In this document: piece by piece, positions 10,897 to 24,479 of the stretch | How the letters are laid out: every line of letters starts with the position of its first letter | Numbering within the stretch: position 1 is the stretch's first letter | DNA from: Rallus limicola | Taxonomy: Eukaryota > Chordata > Aves > Gruiformes > Rallidae | Reading direction: 5' to 3' | NCBI GenBank assembly: GCA_022605955.1 | Contig: JAKCOZ010000008.1 | Location: forward strand, 5,954,001 to 6,018,000 | Length of the DNA stretch: 64,000 bases | Translations under genes and position numbers: made by a program | The notes under the pieces: model-generated | What the model saw: the letters and a program-made list of their open reading frames with translations, nothing else | Told to the model about the DNA's origin: nothing | The model's database searches: none

Positions 10897-13851
10897 AAAG
10901 GTGCTTTAGCTGTGGAATAATTCAGGGATGGTCTCTGCCATTCAGAATGCTGAACAGGTGAGTAGGCTGGAGTGAGAGGCAAAACAGTGGCTTTGGTTAA
11001 GACATTTCATTTTGGCTATCCTGGCTATTCCTAGAGACTGTTCACATTTTTCTGTGTAAGCGTTTAGTCACTTCATCAAAAAACAAAGTATGCCTTGCAG
11101 AGAGGTTCATATCCAGTAGTTGTTGCTGACCATGTTTGAAAGCTTTCCAGACTTGTTGAATTTTTTCAACTAGTCAGGACAGTAGTTTTTCATCTGGTAT
11201 GTGATTTTAAAAATATGCATATCGGGCTGTGTTTGCAGAATTGTCAAGTAGCAATCTCCATGTTGGTTGTTTAAAGTTGACATTTAGCACAGCAGTAGAT
11301 TGAAAAAATGTAGGGGAAAAAGAAGAACTCTGACCACAGCCTAATTGCCTGAGCTAAACAGGACAGGACTGAAAGGGGAAAGGTCCTCTGGAGATCCTCA
11401 AGGTTTCCTGGGTGAACAGTTTATAGCTACTTTGCAAGTGATGTGTTAATAATGTTCAGCTTTGATTTTGTTAATATTTTTTTAAATTAAGTTTGTGTTT
11501 CTGAGCAATTTTTCATCTTTGAAATACAAGGAGAATGAGTTAGGATTATTACTATTTATAACTGTTTATACTTCAGAAAACTTTGGATTATCTATTTTAT
11601 TACAACCGAATTAGTTCCTTTTTGTTGCCAAACTGTGTTATCTACATAAATAACTTCACTGCACATCCTCAGTTGCAGCAATCCTTCATTTTGGCACCAA
11701 CTTTAATATCATTGTTTATTCTTATCTATTATGTTCCATGTGAGATTAAGGAAAGGTTTATTTTTTTATTAAATGGCAACAGTTATTGCTGATGGATGAT
11801 AATTTACAACTCTGCTACCAGTAAGAAAGAAATAAACCTTTTGTTTTTATTGTGCTCTTGGAACTGATTACTGGTATAAAAGAAATAAAACAACTCATAC
11901 ATCCAGGAAAGCTTATTGCATTATCAGGCAATACACCTGCCTAACTGATGAATAGGACTCAGTCTTGCAGTTAATAAAAGCTGGAGTTATTTCAGGGTGA
12001 AATATAGTAGAATAAAACAACGCAAATATTGTTCATGACAATTTCACCATTATAAGAGAATCAGAGTTCTTAGCTGTAAGTTGAAGGAAATCAGTGTTCT
12101 CTAAGTCTAGGCATCTGGGTTTTCATATTAATCTTTTGTATTGTTTTCCAACTGTCAAAATGTCCACTTTATCTTTAAAATATGTTCAATTTAAAGCTGA
12201 AAATGACTCTGTACTAATGTAAGTATTGAAGTTATACAAAATACTATGAGTTTTCATTTAGCTTTTTCTTTAAAAAATATAAATCTGGATAATAGACTCC
12301 AGTCATCTTAAGAATAGCTAATTGACAATTACAAATTTTTGCTCAGCACTATTCTACAGTCCACCATGAGACTATAATCTCATGAAAATAAATATCCCAG
12401 CAGAAGCCCACAGCAGCAGCACTGTGAAATAGGCTACCCAAATTCCACAGGTAAGAAGGGACAGGGGAGCAGAATGAAGAGAGTTCAGAAAGAAGAGAAC
12501 AACCCAAAACAACCACCTCCCCCTCCCCAGTCTCCAAACCTTGTTTTCTGTAAGACAGAAATACTCTGAATCCCTGTGGTACCTATTGACTTTACTCACC
12601 TTTGGCAAGATGTTTTTGCCTTGATCAGGACCTGAATTTCACAGCTCTTCAGAGCTCCAGAACAAACTTTGCATGCCCTCCTTGTATTCTTCCTTGCTGA
12701 CTTCCTTTCCTCCCTCTTCAATAACTGGGCTCATAAGATGCAGTTTGAAGTGATCCAAGTGTCTGGTCTCATTTACGGTTTGAGGGAAGACCAGGCATGT
12801 GGCAGTGCCTGTCATACTATTAATGGGAAACAGAGAAAGCCTTTTGTTATGCTAGTCTACACATTTTTCATAAATGACAATTCTCAGCTTATGGTTTCCA
12901 TAATTGTTTGAATTAAATTTGAGGGAAAGGCTGACATTACTATTTTTAGGTGTGAGAAATTTATAAAGGCTTTTTATCCTTCTGTACCTAGGGCAAGATT
13001 TCTTGGATGATGTTGCAAAGGAGAGTTAGACTTGGCAGCTTACAAGTGAAAGTAAAAGGGTCTCTTACTTTTTTGCCTCAGATACATACATCTTCAAAGT
13101 AAATTAAGTAATCTTCTGGGCTTTCCATGCCAATTATTCTTGCCTCCTCCTGCATACAGAAAACCCTAAAAATATAAATTAACTGTTCCTTCTTTACCTC
13201 CATCTTGTTTCATCTGATTTTATGTTAACTTTCCATGGTTCCCACTGGACACTACAGTCTGATTCTTGTCCCCTTTGAATGGATGAAAATACATTTACTT
13301 CGTAAATAGATGCTTTTCTCAGTTTAATGTAATTCAGGTCTTTAAGGTCAGAGCAAGTCATCTCAGTGAAAGAACTGCTAGGTGGCTTCTGAACCTTTTA
13401 AAAGCAAACTAAAGAAATTATTGGGAAGTAGCTGTCAGCTTCAAAGGTATTTGGCTTCACGTGGTATATTTGCAGCCTTCCCAAAAGCTGAAACAAATTG
13501 CTGGTTATCAGAAAAAGCAAACTAGGTCTCAACATCCATTTTCTTTACATCATTCTGAAATGTTAACACATAAATAATTGTGGAAAACAACCAGAGTGAC
13601 TATTCAATGAAACAGAAGAATAATTATCCTCCTGTGAGGACAAGAGCATACAATTTACAAATATTTTAATAATTTCTTTTCAAGAGCCAGTCCTGTTACG
13701 CTACCTGACACAGTCTGGCTTCTCTTTCAGTATCTCTTAATAAAGAAGACATCTGAGAATGGCAAATACTAATGTATACAGGGTGTTCTTGGTGTATTTG
13801 GGGAGCAGGGTACCCTCATAAGTCAAACATATGAATTACCTGAAGTAGTAC
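10897..13851. other. Non-coding DNA, nothing identified
   Basis: AT-rich with only short chance frames on both strands and no recognisable repeat, RNA gene or exon. Confidence 0.6.
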
Positions 13852-14391
13852 TGTGGTGGGTTGACTTCAGCTGGCTGAACAGCTCCCACTCAGCTGCTTT
13901 CTCACTCTCTGTCCTCAGCTGGATAGGAGTAGAAAATAGGATGAAAAAGCTCACGAGCCAAGATGAAGATGCGTTGATCACACACTAATTTCTGATGTGG
14001 GGAAACAGCCTCAACTTGAGGAAAATTAATTTAATTTGGAGTTGGACTGCAGTTCCCGTTAGCATGTCACCTGCTCCAGCATGGGTTCTCCACAGTTGCA
14101 GTGGTTTCAGGGAATAGCCACCTGCTCTGGCCTGGGATTCCCCCATGGGCTGTGGTGTCAATATCTGTTCCAATATGATCCTCTTCATGGGCAGCTGGGA
14201 AATACCAACTCCAGTGCCTGGAACTCTTCTTCCCTCTACTACTTCTCTGAGCTTGGTATATGAAGCATTGTTCTCTGTACTCCTCCCTGCTATGCAGAAT
14301 GTCCAGCACAGGGAGCTCCTTTGTGAGAAGAGGCTACTCCTGTAGTCTTTCTGCTTCTGAAATCTTGCTACCTATATCCAAAGCTACCACA
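13852..14391 (-). mobile_element. Decayed ERVL-type LTR, antisense
   Basis: On the plus strand it begins TGTGGTGGGTTGAC, the reverse complement of the LTR terminus seen at 10891, followed by recognisable but degraded counterparts of the CTCAGCTGGA and AAATTAATTTAATTT blocks. Near 14346-14391 the order CCTGTAG, CTTCTGAAATCTTGCTACC and AAGCTAC matches the reverse complement of the start of the 10100-10891 LTR. The middle differs and is shorter, so it is a related but distinct or internally rearranged subfamily. No convincing target duplication was found. It is clearly older than the other two LTR insertions. Confidence 0.66.
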
Positions 14392-17300
14392 AAGGTAACT
14401 CTGTATATGCAAAGCAGTTTTGTGTTCACAGGATTTTGGTGTATGAAGACTAGTTTAGTGTTTCAGGGCTTGTGGGGGTCTGTAGAGAGGCAGTTTGAGT
14501 CAGTTTGGTAGAACTTGGTAACTGGAGATGTTCATATCTGAAACCCAGGCAAGTTTTAATGCTTTCAACACTAAAACATGTCTATTGAAGGTACTGTTGA
14601 CTTTCTTACAAGGCTTGAAAACTGCAAATTGAAAAAGATGCTGTCTTCTGATGTCATCTAAATTGTCCTTGTGTTGAACTCCCATTGCCATCAAAGGTAA
14701 GCACAAACAGAAGCTGAATTTGTTTTATACATTTGATGCTCTATAGTTCAGGCACAAGGCTATATATCATTTCAACATGCAGTCCTTCTCAATTTACATT
14801 AAATAGGGTTCACTGGAGAGTATTCTGTCTCTTGTCACTCTATAATGGACACTGAGTTTTCTAAAAGAAGTATGACCTAATTCACTTGGCACTTTTGATG
14901 GTATTTCTAAGGCAGTCAAAAGAATATCAACAAGTATATCCCCTCTGATCATAAAAATCAAAGCAAACACCACTCATTAACAGCAGACTGTGACCCCAAA
15001 GTTTCAGTAATATAAGAACAGTGTGAATCAGCCATTTTTTTCATGTTCAAAGTCTTTAGCCAAGCCATAAGGTCTTGAGTAGGGTCTTATGGTCTTTATG
15101 AAGAGGTGACATTTAGATTTGACAGAGTAGGACACTGAGAATTAGAAAAGTCCAGCTTTTTGTGCTTCAGTATCACAATGACCAACATCAAGAAATATTT
15201 GTCAAACCTTCAGCTGCTTTTGTGTAAGTCCTTTTCTTCTTTCCTTTTAGCTCCTCATGGTGCTGCATGTTGACATATTTATTCCTGAGAAAGTTTCCAC
15301 CATAGACAGAGATTTTCCGTGTCTTGAGATAGTTCCAAAGAAAATAAAACATCTGTGAAGGCTTGAACTGTTATACAGGATAGAGGGGAATGTACTTTCT
15401 TGTAACACCTTCCTCCTGAGAAGATCAGAGCAGATGTGGGTTGTTTTAATCCCTAAACTCTTGAGGAGGATTCTCTTCTCCTGTCTCCTTTAATTAGTGG
15501 GGAAGAGATTTTCTGAAAGATGCCTATTTTATACAATGATTAACATGTAATAATGTAATTTGTTCCTAGCATGGCATTTCTTAAAATAATAGTTGCAGAT
15601 TTAATACTCACCAGTTTGACCTTTCCTTATTGCTGTATGAAATATATTTATAGAAGAGCATGCTAGGAATTATTGTATGTTTAAAACACTACGTAGGTAA
15701 GTACAAGTGCAAGTTTTAAAATCAGCAGTATATTGAAAATCCTGGAATTGCAATCACGTTATTTCATAAACTTGAGGAGAATCCTAAGCATCAACCTGTA
15801 CTTAAGAGAGATCCTATACTAATAAATCACTCACAGGCACATAATAAAATAAAAGAAATACTATACTTTTTTTTTTGAGGCTTGGGAAGCAAGTAACTTC
15901 CAGAAGGTTTTAGAAATAAGAATGGGAGAAAAAGAATTTTTTTTTTTTTTTAATGAGGAAATACAGAGCACTTTGACAGTGTCACAGTGTCATTTAAAAC
16001 CTACCAGAAGAAGTGGACTATATGTGTTATCAGTGAGTACTCCACAAAGAGTTTAGTAAATTTGCTGTTTTCTCATTTCAGTAGGCAGTCTGTAGCAAGG
16101 TAAAGTGCTACAGCTTCTTTCAGGTGTGATATCATTCGGTCCTAATGCTCAGTCATGAGGTCATTTTACTGTATATGAGTGAAGGTTCTGAGAATCAGAA
16201 ATTCAAGTAATTAAATCAGAAATCAATTTCAACCACTCAATCAGCTGAACCTTGTTTGCCAAGAACAGAAAATGGCATGTGGTAGCTTTTTGTGAGACCT
16301 ATTTATTTACACAATTCTTCTATGGAATTGAATTTGCTTGTTCTTGTGGTCTTGTATCTACAATGAGGTCTTTCTGAACTGCTTACAAACTGCACACGTC
16401 TCCAGATAAAATTATGCAATTGGCTACAGAATTATTATTTCTCCTCGTATAAGGTTTTGGATTTCCTTAAAATTTTGCAGCTACTAAATGAGAAAACTCT
16501 TTCCAAGGAATCTGTAATGTCTTTTACCTGTGTAATGAGTTAAGGTTTACCAGCCTTCTGGACTTTGTTAGTTTGTCCTTGCTCACTAACAGTTCTCTGC
16601 TAGCCAAAATATTGCCTGCAAGGTATCTGCTTTTTTGTTTTTTTTATTTATTTAAAAAATCTCCCAGCCTTGGTACATTTCTGTCATGCTGTAATTCAGT
16701 GATGTACTTCTTTGCACAGGAGCACTCCTACTGCAGCCCCAAGGGGCCTATACACATGCTTTAACTGTTTTGCTGAACAAAGTGAGGAGTGGATTTGTAT
16801 TATACATGTGCTTTTCTGTTCTAAAAATTGCTTTAAGTATTAACATCTACTCACGTTCAGGACTTATTGAACTCGAGTAAGCTTTACCCAGAGGCACTAA
16901 ACCCACCAGCTGTGAAGGGGTTACGTTTTGTTGCCGTGGCTTTTGCAATGCAGTAATGCACAGCTCAGCAGCACGCTCAACTCTCTGCTTAACACCCCAA
17001 CTAAAAGGCAAAAAAATTCCCAGTATGTGCTAGAAGTGTGTTTGCTTTAACCATTTTGGACTGGTTAGTTTGCTGCTTCCAGCTTTTTATACAAAGGTAC
17101 TGTTATTGACTCCTCAAGCTTTATACTGTGCATTTAGAATGTGTTAGAAATGATGATTGTGCAAAGGGTCTTCATTTAAGTTTTTAATGGAGCCTGGCCT
17201 GGAAGTCAGTTTTTATTGACTTGCCATGGCATCGTAGCTATGCAATAATTTTTAGCCCACTGGAGAAGTGTAAGGTAAAACATATCAATGTAAAATCATG

Positions 17301-20300
17301 CATGAGGACACCCAGTCTGTTGAAGGACAAAACTCAGGCTGCATCTTGCATAGCTAGACCAGAGAGACAGCAATATAACCATGGCAGCCCAGGCAGGGGT
17401 CGGAAACCCACCCAGGATTTAGTGCTGGCAGCTGTGCTGTGGCAGGAGTATCCGTATCAGTACCTTGCAGAGTTACCTAGTGTGGAGATGCCTATCTGAA
17501 TTACAATCATATCTTTGACTGAACTGAAGACAAGTTCTGAGCATTGAAGTCACTTTTGAAAATGAGATTTAGCTGAGTTCGAAAATTGGATTTCCCTAGC
17601 CTATTGACAGGCTTCTAAAGGACCAGCCAAGTGGGACGGAAAAGAGGTTTATAAATGAAATATGTTATTTACTGGCAGAACATTAGGGATGCCTCTGGTG
17701 AAGTGTTCTGAATAAGTTTTTTGCTGGAATTATTAGTGAGTTGAATTCAAGAAAAAAGCAATGGCTTCATTAGTTGCTATGATACAAAATAAAGCAAAAA
17801 TTCTCACCCTGTTGTTATTGCTGGTGTTGCTAAATAAAATGCTCTGCATCTCATGGATACTGCATGTTTAATCCATATTTGCAAAACTTCCCAGAATATA
17901 TAAATAACTATTCTGGTTTTTCCACATCAAGTGCTTGAAAAGCTTATTACAGCCTGTTTCTGGGTCTTGACAGCTGCTCTGTAGTAGTCACTGGTGTTTG
18001 ATATGTGAATAAATCAGACAAGATACATTGCAGAATATAAAAGGATCAAAAAAAGGAATGCTCCTCATTACCCCTGGCATGTGCTCTCAGATATGTAACA
18101 AATACCTGACTAGTACTGGAAATACATGCAAAATTTCATGCATTAATAGGTTTTAGTGGCTTTTACCAGTGAAGTATCTAAACTAAAGCAATTCTTTTGT
18201 ACAAGCATATAGATCCTTGAAAGTGTTTGTATCTTAATCTGAAAGGAGAAATTGTAATATGATTGGAGAATGGACCAGTGTCCTAAAAAATGACACATTT
18301 TCATGAGGAAAATGAAATTATTTGCATGGCAAAGCACTCAAGGCCTCATATGACATCAGAGGTTCCATTGTGCTAAGCTGTTTGGAAGCAAAATTGTAGA
18401 TGTTTCCTTCTTCACTTTTGTTTTCCTCTAAATGTTTCCTACCTCATTCAGAATTTCTAGGCAAGGTACAAGATCTGTTTGGTGATGTTGTGCTTTGGGT
18501 GTTGAATCTACCTTACTTTGAGCCAAGCGAAGATGACCTGGAGGAGGAAAAGAGTAGAAGTAGTTGTTAGTGGAGAAATCTCACAAAAACATTGATTCCA
18601 AGTTGAGTTTCTCTTGAACACTTGAAATCCTTGAAGACATGGATGGTGGTGAGAAAACAATGGATGTTGTGAATGTAATAGCACAGAGTGGCTGTGGTAC
18701 ATTAAACATTTTATTTGTTCCTCCCACCTATTTTTTCAGATAGTAAATCTATATGAAAGTGGTAAAAATTAATCAGTTTATAGATGAATTAATAATTCCC
18801 CAGTTTACCAGTTATTTACCTACAGGTTTTGATATATACTGGAGATGCAACACTTTCAAACTGTTTTGTAGTCATTTTCCCAGATGTTGTTCTGTGCCTG
18901 GACATTCACTACTGATGCCAGGTTACTAGGGATGTTTATTTGCTGAGTTGTGTTTGTTTCTCTCTCAATTTTCACTTGAAAAGTACCGAACAGGAGCATA
19001 TGGAATGCTTAGATGGATAGGTCTCCTCTGAGATGGGTGAAATTGTCAGCTTGGTTGTCCCACACCACTTCACTGAAGGTGAAGGTTTCTAGTTTGTTGG
19101 TTAGTAAAAGATTGACTCCCACAGTATCAGGGAGTAGGTTGACTTGTGCAGGGTAGGACAGACTTTCAGGAATGCAAAACAGTGCAAGAGTGCTAGAAAT
19201 CCTTTGTATACAAGGAAGGAAACCGTCCACTTAGTTGTGTGGGTGTTGATGATGATCTGCACGTTATTTCACTGAGATGTCTCTCTGTATCTTGAACCAT
19301 GGATTCATCTTTCTCTTATGAGTTCTCTCAGAAATTACTCTTCAAAAAAGTGTCAAGCCATGTAATAGATTTGTGTGGCTATGACAAATTACAGGAAGGA
19401 ACAAAAACATTTTTTTTCCTTCTTACTACAAAATAGGGCAATTTGAGACACTTTTCAACAGGAGTAGTTCTAATTTAATGGCATCTCAGTAGTCAGATCT
19501 TTTCAAAGTGTATCCCATGACAAAACACACAACCATTTGCAGTGGCCTTTGTGTCATTAAAGAAATTGAACATATTTAGTCTTCCTGATGAATGCTCCTA
19601 AAATCATTTTTCACTGTTCCTAAGACTGCAACAATTTTCTAAGCAGTTACCTAGGATTTCATTTCAGAGAACACTGAACTTCTTCACTGTTACTCTCAAT
19701 GTGACCAAAGATTTCAACAGTTAATGGTGTTCTTCACAAATCTGTGCTCACTCAGACATGTTCACAGAAGTGAAAACATGGTGCAGGTGCAAAGAGGTAC
19801 TCAAACATTTTAGATGGCACCAGCCAGTAGAAAATTACAATAGGCTAAATGGACTGATACCCCAGAGGACATCAGGGGAGCAGCCTGTGTGGCTGCTGGA
19901 CTGGAGCAATCATATCAAGTTTTGTCCTCTTTGTGGATAGTGTCAGGGTGTGTCCATGACTTCTCCAAACTTCTGAACATCTTTGGATTAAAGAAACATC
20001 TGATGGTGAGAGATGCTGTGGCTGTTCCAGATACTTTTTGGGTGACCTTGTTTATGCATCTGAGGAAATGGGATTTTGTAGGTGATGCTAGCAGTACTTG
20101 TTAAATCTATTACATGTTTAAAAGGAGTTTGCAAAATTGACTTTCCTCATTCTTGCCACTCTGTTGACCTCAGCTCCTGCAAACAGAAGGAATTGTTATT
20201 CAGCTATTGGCCAGCACATTGCTGGTATCCTGTGGGCAATATTAATTGGGTGAGGAAACACTGATTTTTCATGTGGATTAGTAGAATTTCTTTTTTTCCT

Positions 20301-21575
20301 GCTTCTTCTAGGATGGTATTGACCAAGAATGAAGATTTCTGATGAAAATACTGGTACTCAGGAGGGCTGATTAACCCCCTCCAGTGCAGGCACGAGCATA
20401 ACTTAGGTTATGGTACCTTCTTCTGATCCAGGGTTTGATTGAACACAGACTTTGACCTGATTCCAGTAAATCTATTTCCTTTTTTTTCCTGAAGAGAAGA
20501 AAGTGCATAACAAAGCTTTGTGGTTCTTTTGAAGGATCACAATTCAATTAAGTTAATTTAAAAATGAACAGACTTGCTGGAAAGGAAATTTTTGGTCTCA
20601 GAAGAGCAGTTTATGAAAAATCCTGATGGCAAAACCATACTAGTTTTAAAAATATGCATGTTCAGAAGCTAAGGGAGTTCTTGCCAGCTGAAGACTTCAT
20701 CTTAGCAATACCTTCCTCTTACCTGCCAAAGTGAAGAATTGCTTACCTAATGGTGAAAATTTCCCTCTTAGTCCCCCCCCAAAATTCTGTACATATATGT
20801 TAAACAGCCAATATGGCTACTATCACTCCAATCTTACGACATTTTAATGAAGGCTGCAACTAAAACATCCTAAATTTAAAAAAAATATGAGATAGTACCC
20901 TCCAGTACTTTATTATTTTTTTTCCTGAGAAAACTGAAATTCTTTTATATTGCTTTCTGGATTTGGAAAGATGAGAAGAAAGGATCAGTGTGTTCTACTC
21001 TTTCTGTACTGTTTCTAAGCCTAAGCATGTCAGTGTCAAAGGATTCTGAAGACTTTTATTCTTCTTGATTTTCAACATGTTCTTGAAGAAAACAAAGTAA
21101 AAGATCATGGAAGCAAGCTTTGACACATACATATTCTTACTAAAATTTCTGTGTCTTGAATGCTGATTTGTTAGTACAGGTTTGCTTATAATTGCATGCT
21201 TGTCACTGAAATGTTTTGCTTATCAGAAACATGACAGAGAAAACGAGTCTTCTTTAAAGGAAAACACAAAAATAAATTGGCAAATGTTTGCATCATGAAA
21301 TCTGGGAGCTTTCTTCTTAAACGTTATTATTTTCTTAACTACTAAACTCAAGTGAGAAATCTTAATCATCATTAATTTCTGAAATATCTTTAAGCCTGGC
21401 TAGTTATTGGTCCTGCCACTTATCCAGCCTGATTTACAAAGGCTGTCAATGCCTTCAGCTCCCTGTGACTTAAATGGCACTTGTAGATACTCAGCAGTTT
21501 TAAATATCAAGCTAATAATTTTTTCAACAATTTATCTTACCCTTTGATTTTTTTTAGTCTCTTATGAAATAGTAT
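14392..21575. other. Non-coding DNA, nothing identified
   Basis: Seven kilobases of AT-rich sequence with homopolymer runs (for example T/A runs near 15870 and 15937) and only chance frames below 95 codons. The 92-codon frame at 17221 has no domain and no convincing splice signals. Confidence 0.6.
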
Positions 21576-21650
21576 TTTGGCTGAAGATCTTCACTGATGG
21601 CTTGGATCCCCTTTGGCTGAAGATCTTCATTGATGGCTTGGATCCCCTTT
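21576..21650. repeat. Tandem duplication, 36-bp unit x2
   Basis: Two head-to-tail copies of a 36-bp unit beginning TTTGGCTGAAGATCTTCA, at 21576-21611 and 21612-21647, differing by one C/T change. The near identity indicates a recent slippage or replication duplication. Confidence 0.95.
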
Positions 21651-23762
21651 CCTTCCCATAGGAAAGAACTGGCTTTGTGGCCAACTTCAGTTATCTTATC
21701 CAGAAGGTATATTTTATTGCTAAGAATAAATTAACTTCATTATCATCTCAAGTAAGAAATATCTCAGCAGCTCTCAGTTTGTTATTCCATGATTGCCATT
21801 CTTTTCTTCATCTTTGTTCCTCTTAATTTTTTTTTAATCCTAATTCTTTTAGCTTTTTATTTTCCCTTTTGGACTGTTGATGCTACTACACAAAAGTGGG
21901 ACTGGAAGATATCCAGAAGCAATATGACATCATACTTAATGCTGTGAATGCATGTGAAACTAGTTTATTTAGTATCAGGTTTGTAGATTTTGATAGGCCT
22001 AAAAAGGCAGATGATGCTCTGGTGGATTTTTGAACTGTAGTTATCTGTATCCCTACACCCCTAAATAGTTATAAAATTATGACCCTTGAGTTGTAACTTG
22101 TTACAGAAGGTGACTGAAGTTGTGGAGTTCTGTTCACATTACACCAGACCAGGATCTTGAAGCGTGGAGGTGTGCAGTCAGGTAACAGCTTTCTTGGGTT
22201 GTATTTCTTGATAGAAACTTTTCCATCTCAGCCTGAGTAGCAGTAGGAGCAGACTGGATGCTTGCTGGCATTTCTTCTAGACAAGTACTGGGTGCCCCAA
22301 AATGCCTTTTGCTCTACTTGCTTACACTGTTTTGGCCTTTCCCATGAATGGTGCAGATGTGCTTATCATTGGAGGAGTAACAATATTGCTTTTTCTTTGC
22401 TTCTTTAGACATACCAGTTCTAAAGGAAGCTTTGGGTTTTCAAGACTTGCTATACCTTTCTACAGGCCGGTGAATCCAAGGCAGACTTCTTTCTCTGTCA
22501 TGACAGATTTGTCTCTTCCATGAGGGCACTGTCAGCAGGGTGAGCTCAGATCTGCTTGCAAGCACTGTTATCAACTCACCCATGGTCACTTCGCTGTTCC
22601 TTGGATTCTTACCTTGACTGTGTTGGTGGGGTTTTTTTGTTTTTTTTTTACTTTCTATGCACATTCTTAAATTCTCTCTGCTTAGCCCAAATTATTCAGC
22701 CTCACAAGTGTATTACTGAAACTTTGCAAAATGCTTGGGGGTGCAGTTTTAATGAAAAGTATATTAAAAAGCTTTGCAGGATCCTTCAAGTAATGATCTC
22801 CCTGAAGTCATATTCAATTCACTCTGTGTCTACTTTGCTAATGATGGTCTGAGATACTGGTAATTAGATCTGTGTCTAGTTTTTCAGAGGAACAAGAAAC
22901 CAGGAGAAGCTGACCTGAGAAAAAGAAAACGCTACATGATGGCCCCAGATTTGAGGTTTTTCAAAGTATGTAGAGACAAAGGTCCATGCTGCTGGTCTGT
23001 GATGCAGACAAAGGAGTAACATGAAATGTTTAGGAAAAAACAGTGGGATGTAAGAAAGCTTCAATAGGAGCTCAGTAACTGCAAACTATTAATAACCCCC
23101 CCAATTTTCATTGCATATGCATTCATGTTAATAACAAATATTTTGTGTATGTAGCAGAAGGAGAACGTCTGGAAAGGATGCTGAAAGGCTTTGATTCAGA
23201 GATGATGGGGAAATGAAAAGTTGGAGATGAGAGAAGCAGCAAGGGAAAGCGAAGTCAAAAAGAAAGATCGACTCCGATATGGGCGTGAAGAGACAGACCT
23301 GGGAATAGGAAGCCTGACGTACAAGAAAGGTAAACAAGGAAAATTACACTAGAGGAAATGAAAGAAAAATTGCAGAGAAAGTGGAGAGAAAATAAAGGGA
23401 AGGAAGAGAGAAGGGAAAAAAGGGTGGGGTGGGGGGAGCATATTTGTGTTACTGCCAAAAAGCTGTGCACTGGCACACTTTAGAGATTAAAACACAAACA
23501 AATTCCCTTTTTTCTTCTATGGGGAACAGCTTTGTGACGCTGATGCAGGAAAATGCTGTTCCAAACAGTGATTTTTGGGCACAGTGAAAATGTGTATTTG
23601 GCCCTAAAACTTTAGATGCAGGAGTGTCACTGTAGGGGGAAGGCTGGTGGGAGTACATGGACCTAGTAATGCAGTTGTTGCTCTAAGTAGCCATGATGCC
23701 TGTAAATTAATTTAATTTATGAACAGATAAAACACCCAATCCTTATTTAGTGTCACAATTGA
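21651..23762. other. Non-coding DNA with a purine-rich tract
   Basis: No gene is recognised. From about 23345 to 23439 the plus strand is almost all purine, ending in GGGTGGGGTGGGGGGAG, which could form unusual DNA structures. It lies about 330 bp upstream of the retroviral insertion. Complementary minus-strand serine/leucine-rich frames at 23128-23476 are composition artefacts of this tract. Confidence 0.55.
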
Positions 23763-23767
23763 ATGAT
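23763..23767. repeat. Target-site duplication, left copy
   Basis: ATGAT lies immediately before the 5' LTR and is repeated directly after the 3' LTR. A 5-bp duplication is a normal retroviral integrase product. Confidence 0.95.
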
Positions 23768-24358
23768 TGTCCTGGTTTCAGTCAGGATAGAGTTAATTTC
23801 ATTTGTAGCAGCGGATGGAATGCTGTGTTTGGGAGTTAAAATGAAAACAGTGCTGATAACACCCTGATGTTTTTAGTTGCAGTCAGACAGTCAATGCCAG
23901 GACAGGTGACCCAGATGGGCCAAAGAGAGTATTCCATGCCAATTACGTCCTGCCCAGGATAAAGGGGGGCTGATGGGAGGAAGAAGGGGCGGCGGTTCCG
24001 GGACGCGAGCGGCCGGGACGCGAGGGTCTTGGGGGACGGTCGGGTTCCGGGACGGCTCTGGGTGGTACGGCCTGAGTTGTGTGGTTCGGTGAGAAACTGC
24101 ATTGTGTATCAATATTTTCATATTCTTTTGCTCTATAGTCCTGTTAGCATTGTATATATTTTATTTTTCTGTTATCTTAGTAAACTATCCTTATCCCAAC
24201 CCACGGGCCTCTTAGTTTCTTGGTTTTGGAGTTATTTGCCCCTTCCTTTTCCCTTCCCTTGTTTCCCCCCTCCCCTTTTTCCCTTTTCTCTTGCTCTTTT
24301 ACTTTAAGGAGCAGGCAGCTGCGTGGATCTCGGCCCAAGCCGGGGTGAAACCACGACA
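23768..24358 (+). repeat. 5' LTR (591 bp)
   Basis: It runs from TGTCCTGGTTTCAGTCAGG to CCACGACA, with short inverted ends TGTC/GACA. Inside are a CpG-dense segment (about 23986-24060) with a repeated CCGGGACGCGAG unit, a TATATAT stretch at 24153-24159, an AGTAAA variant polyadenylation signal at 24179-24184 and a long pyrimidine tract at about 24236-24300. A weak GATAAAGG at 23958-23965 is another TATA-like candidate. The U3/R/U5 borders cannot be fixed by reading alone. Confidence 0.95.
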
Positions 24359-24365
24359 GTCTTTT

Positions 24366-24383
24366 TGGCGCCCAACGTGGGGC
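24366..24383 (+). other. Primer-binding site, tRNA-Lys(1,2) type
   Basis: TGGCGCCCAACGTGGGGC begins 7 nt after the 5' LTR. From general knowledge it is the reverse complement of the 3' end of tRNA-Lys with anticodon CUU, the primer used by several betaretroviruses and lentiviruses. All 18 positions appear to match. Confidence 0.9.
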
Positions 24384-24479
24384 TCGAAAGGTTGGGATAA
24401 CGGTAGATCTGACCCTGACGCGATTGCAATTAAGACAAAGTTGTGATAAGAACTGTTGTTTAAGCAGTCTCCGATCACG

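Noticed and set aside
17575..17590. GTTCGA resembling a tRNA B box
   Set aside because: No matching acceptor stem, A box or cloverleaf could be built around it.
23836..24307. Reading frames of 76-92 codons on both strands of the 5' LTR (and the same at 30061-30532)
   Set aside because: They repeat only because the LTR is repeated, have no retroviral or host domain, and run through low-complexity GC and pyrimidine blocks.
24456..24479. TTG at 24456 as the gag start
   Set aside because: Not a normal vertebrate start; ATG at 24480 has a favourable A at -3 and keeps the whole frame.
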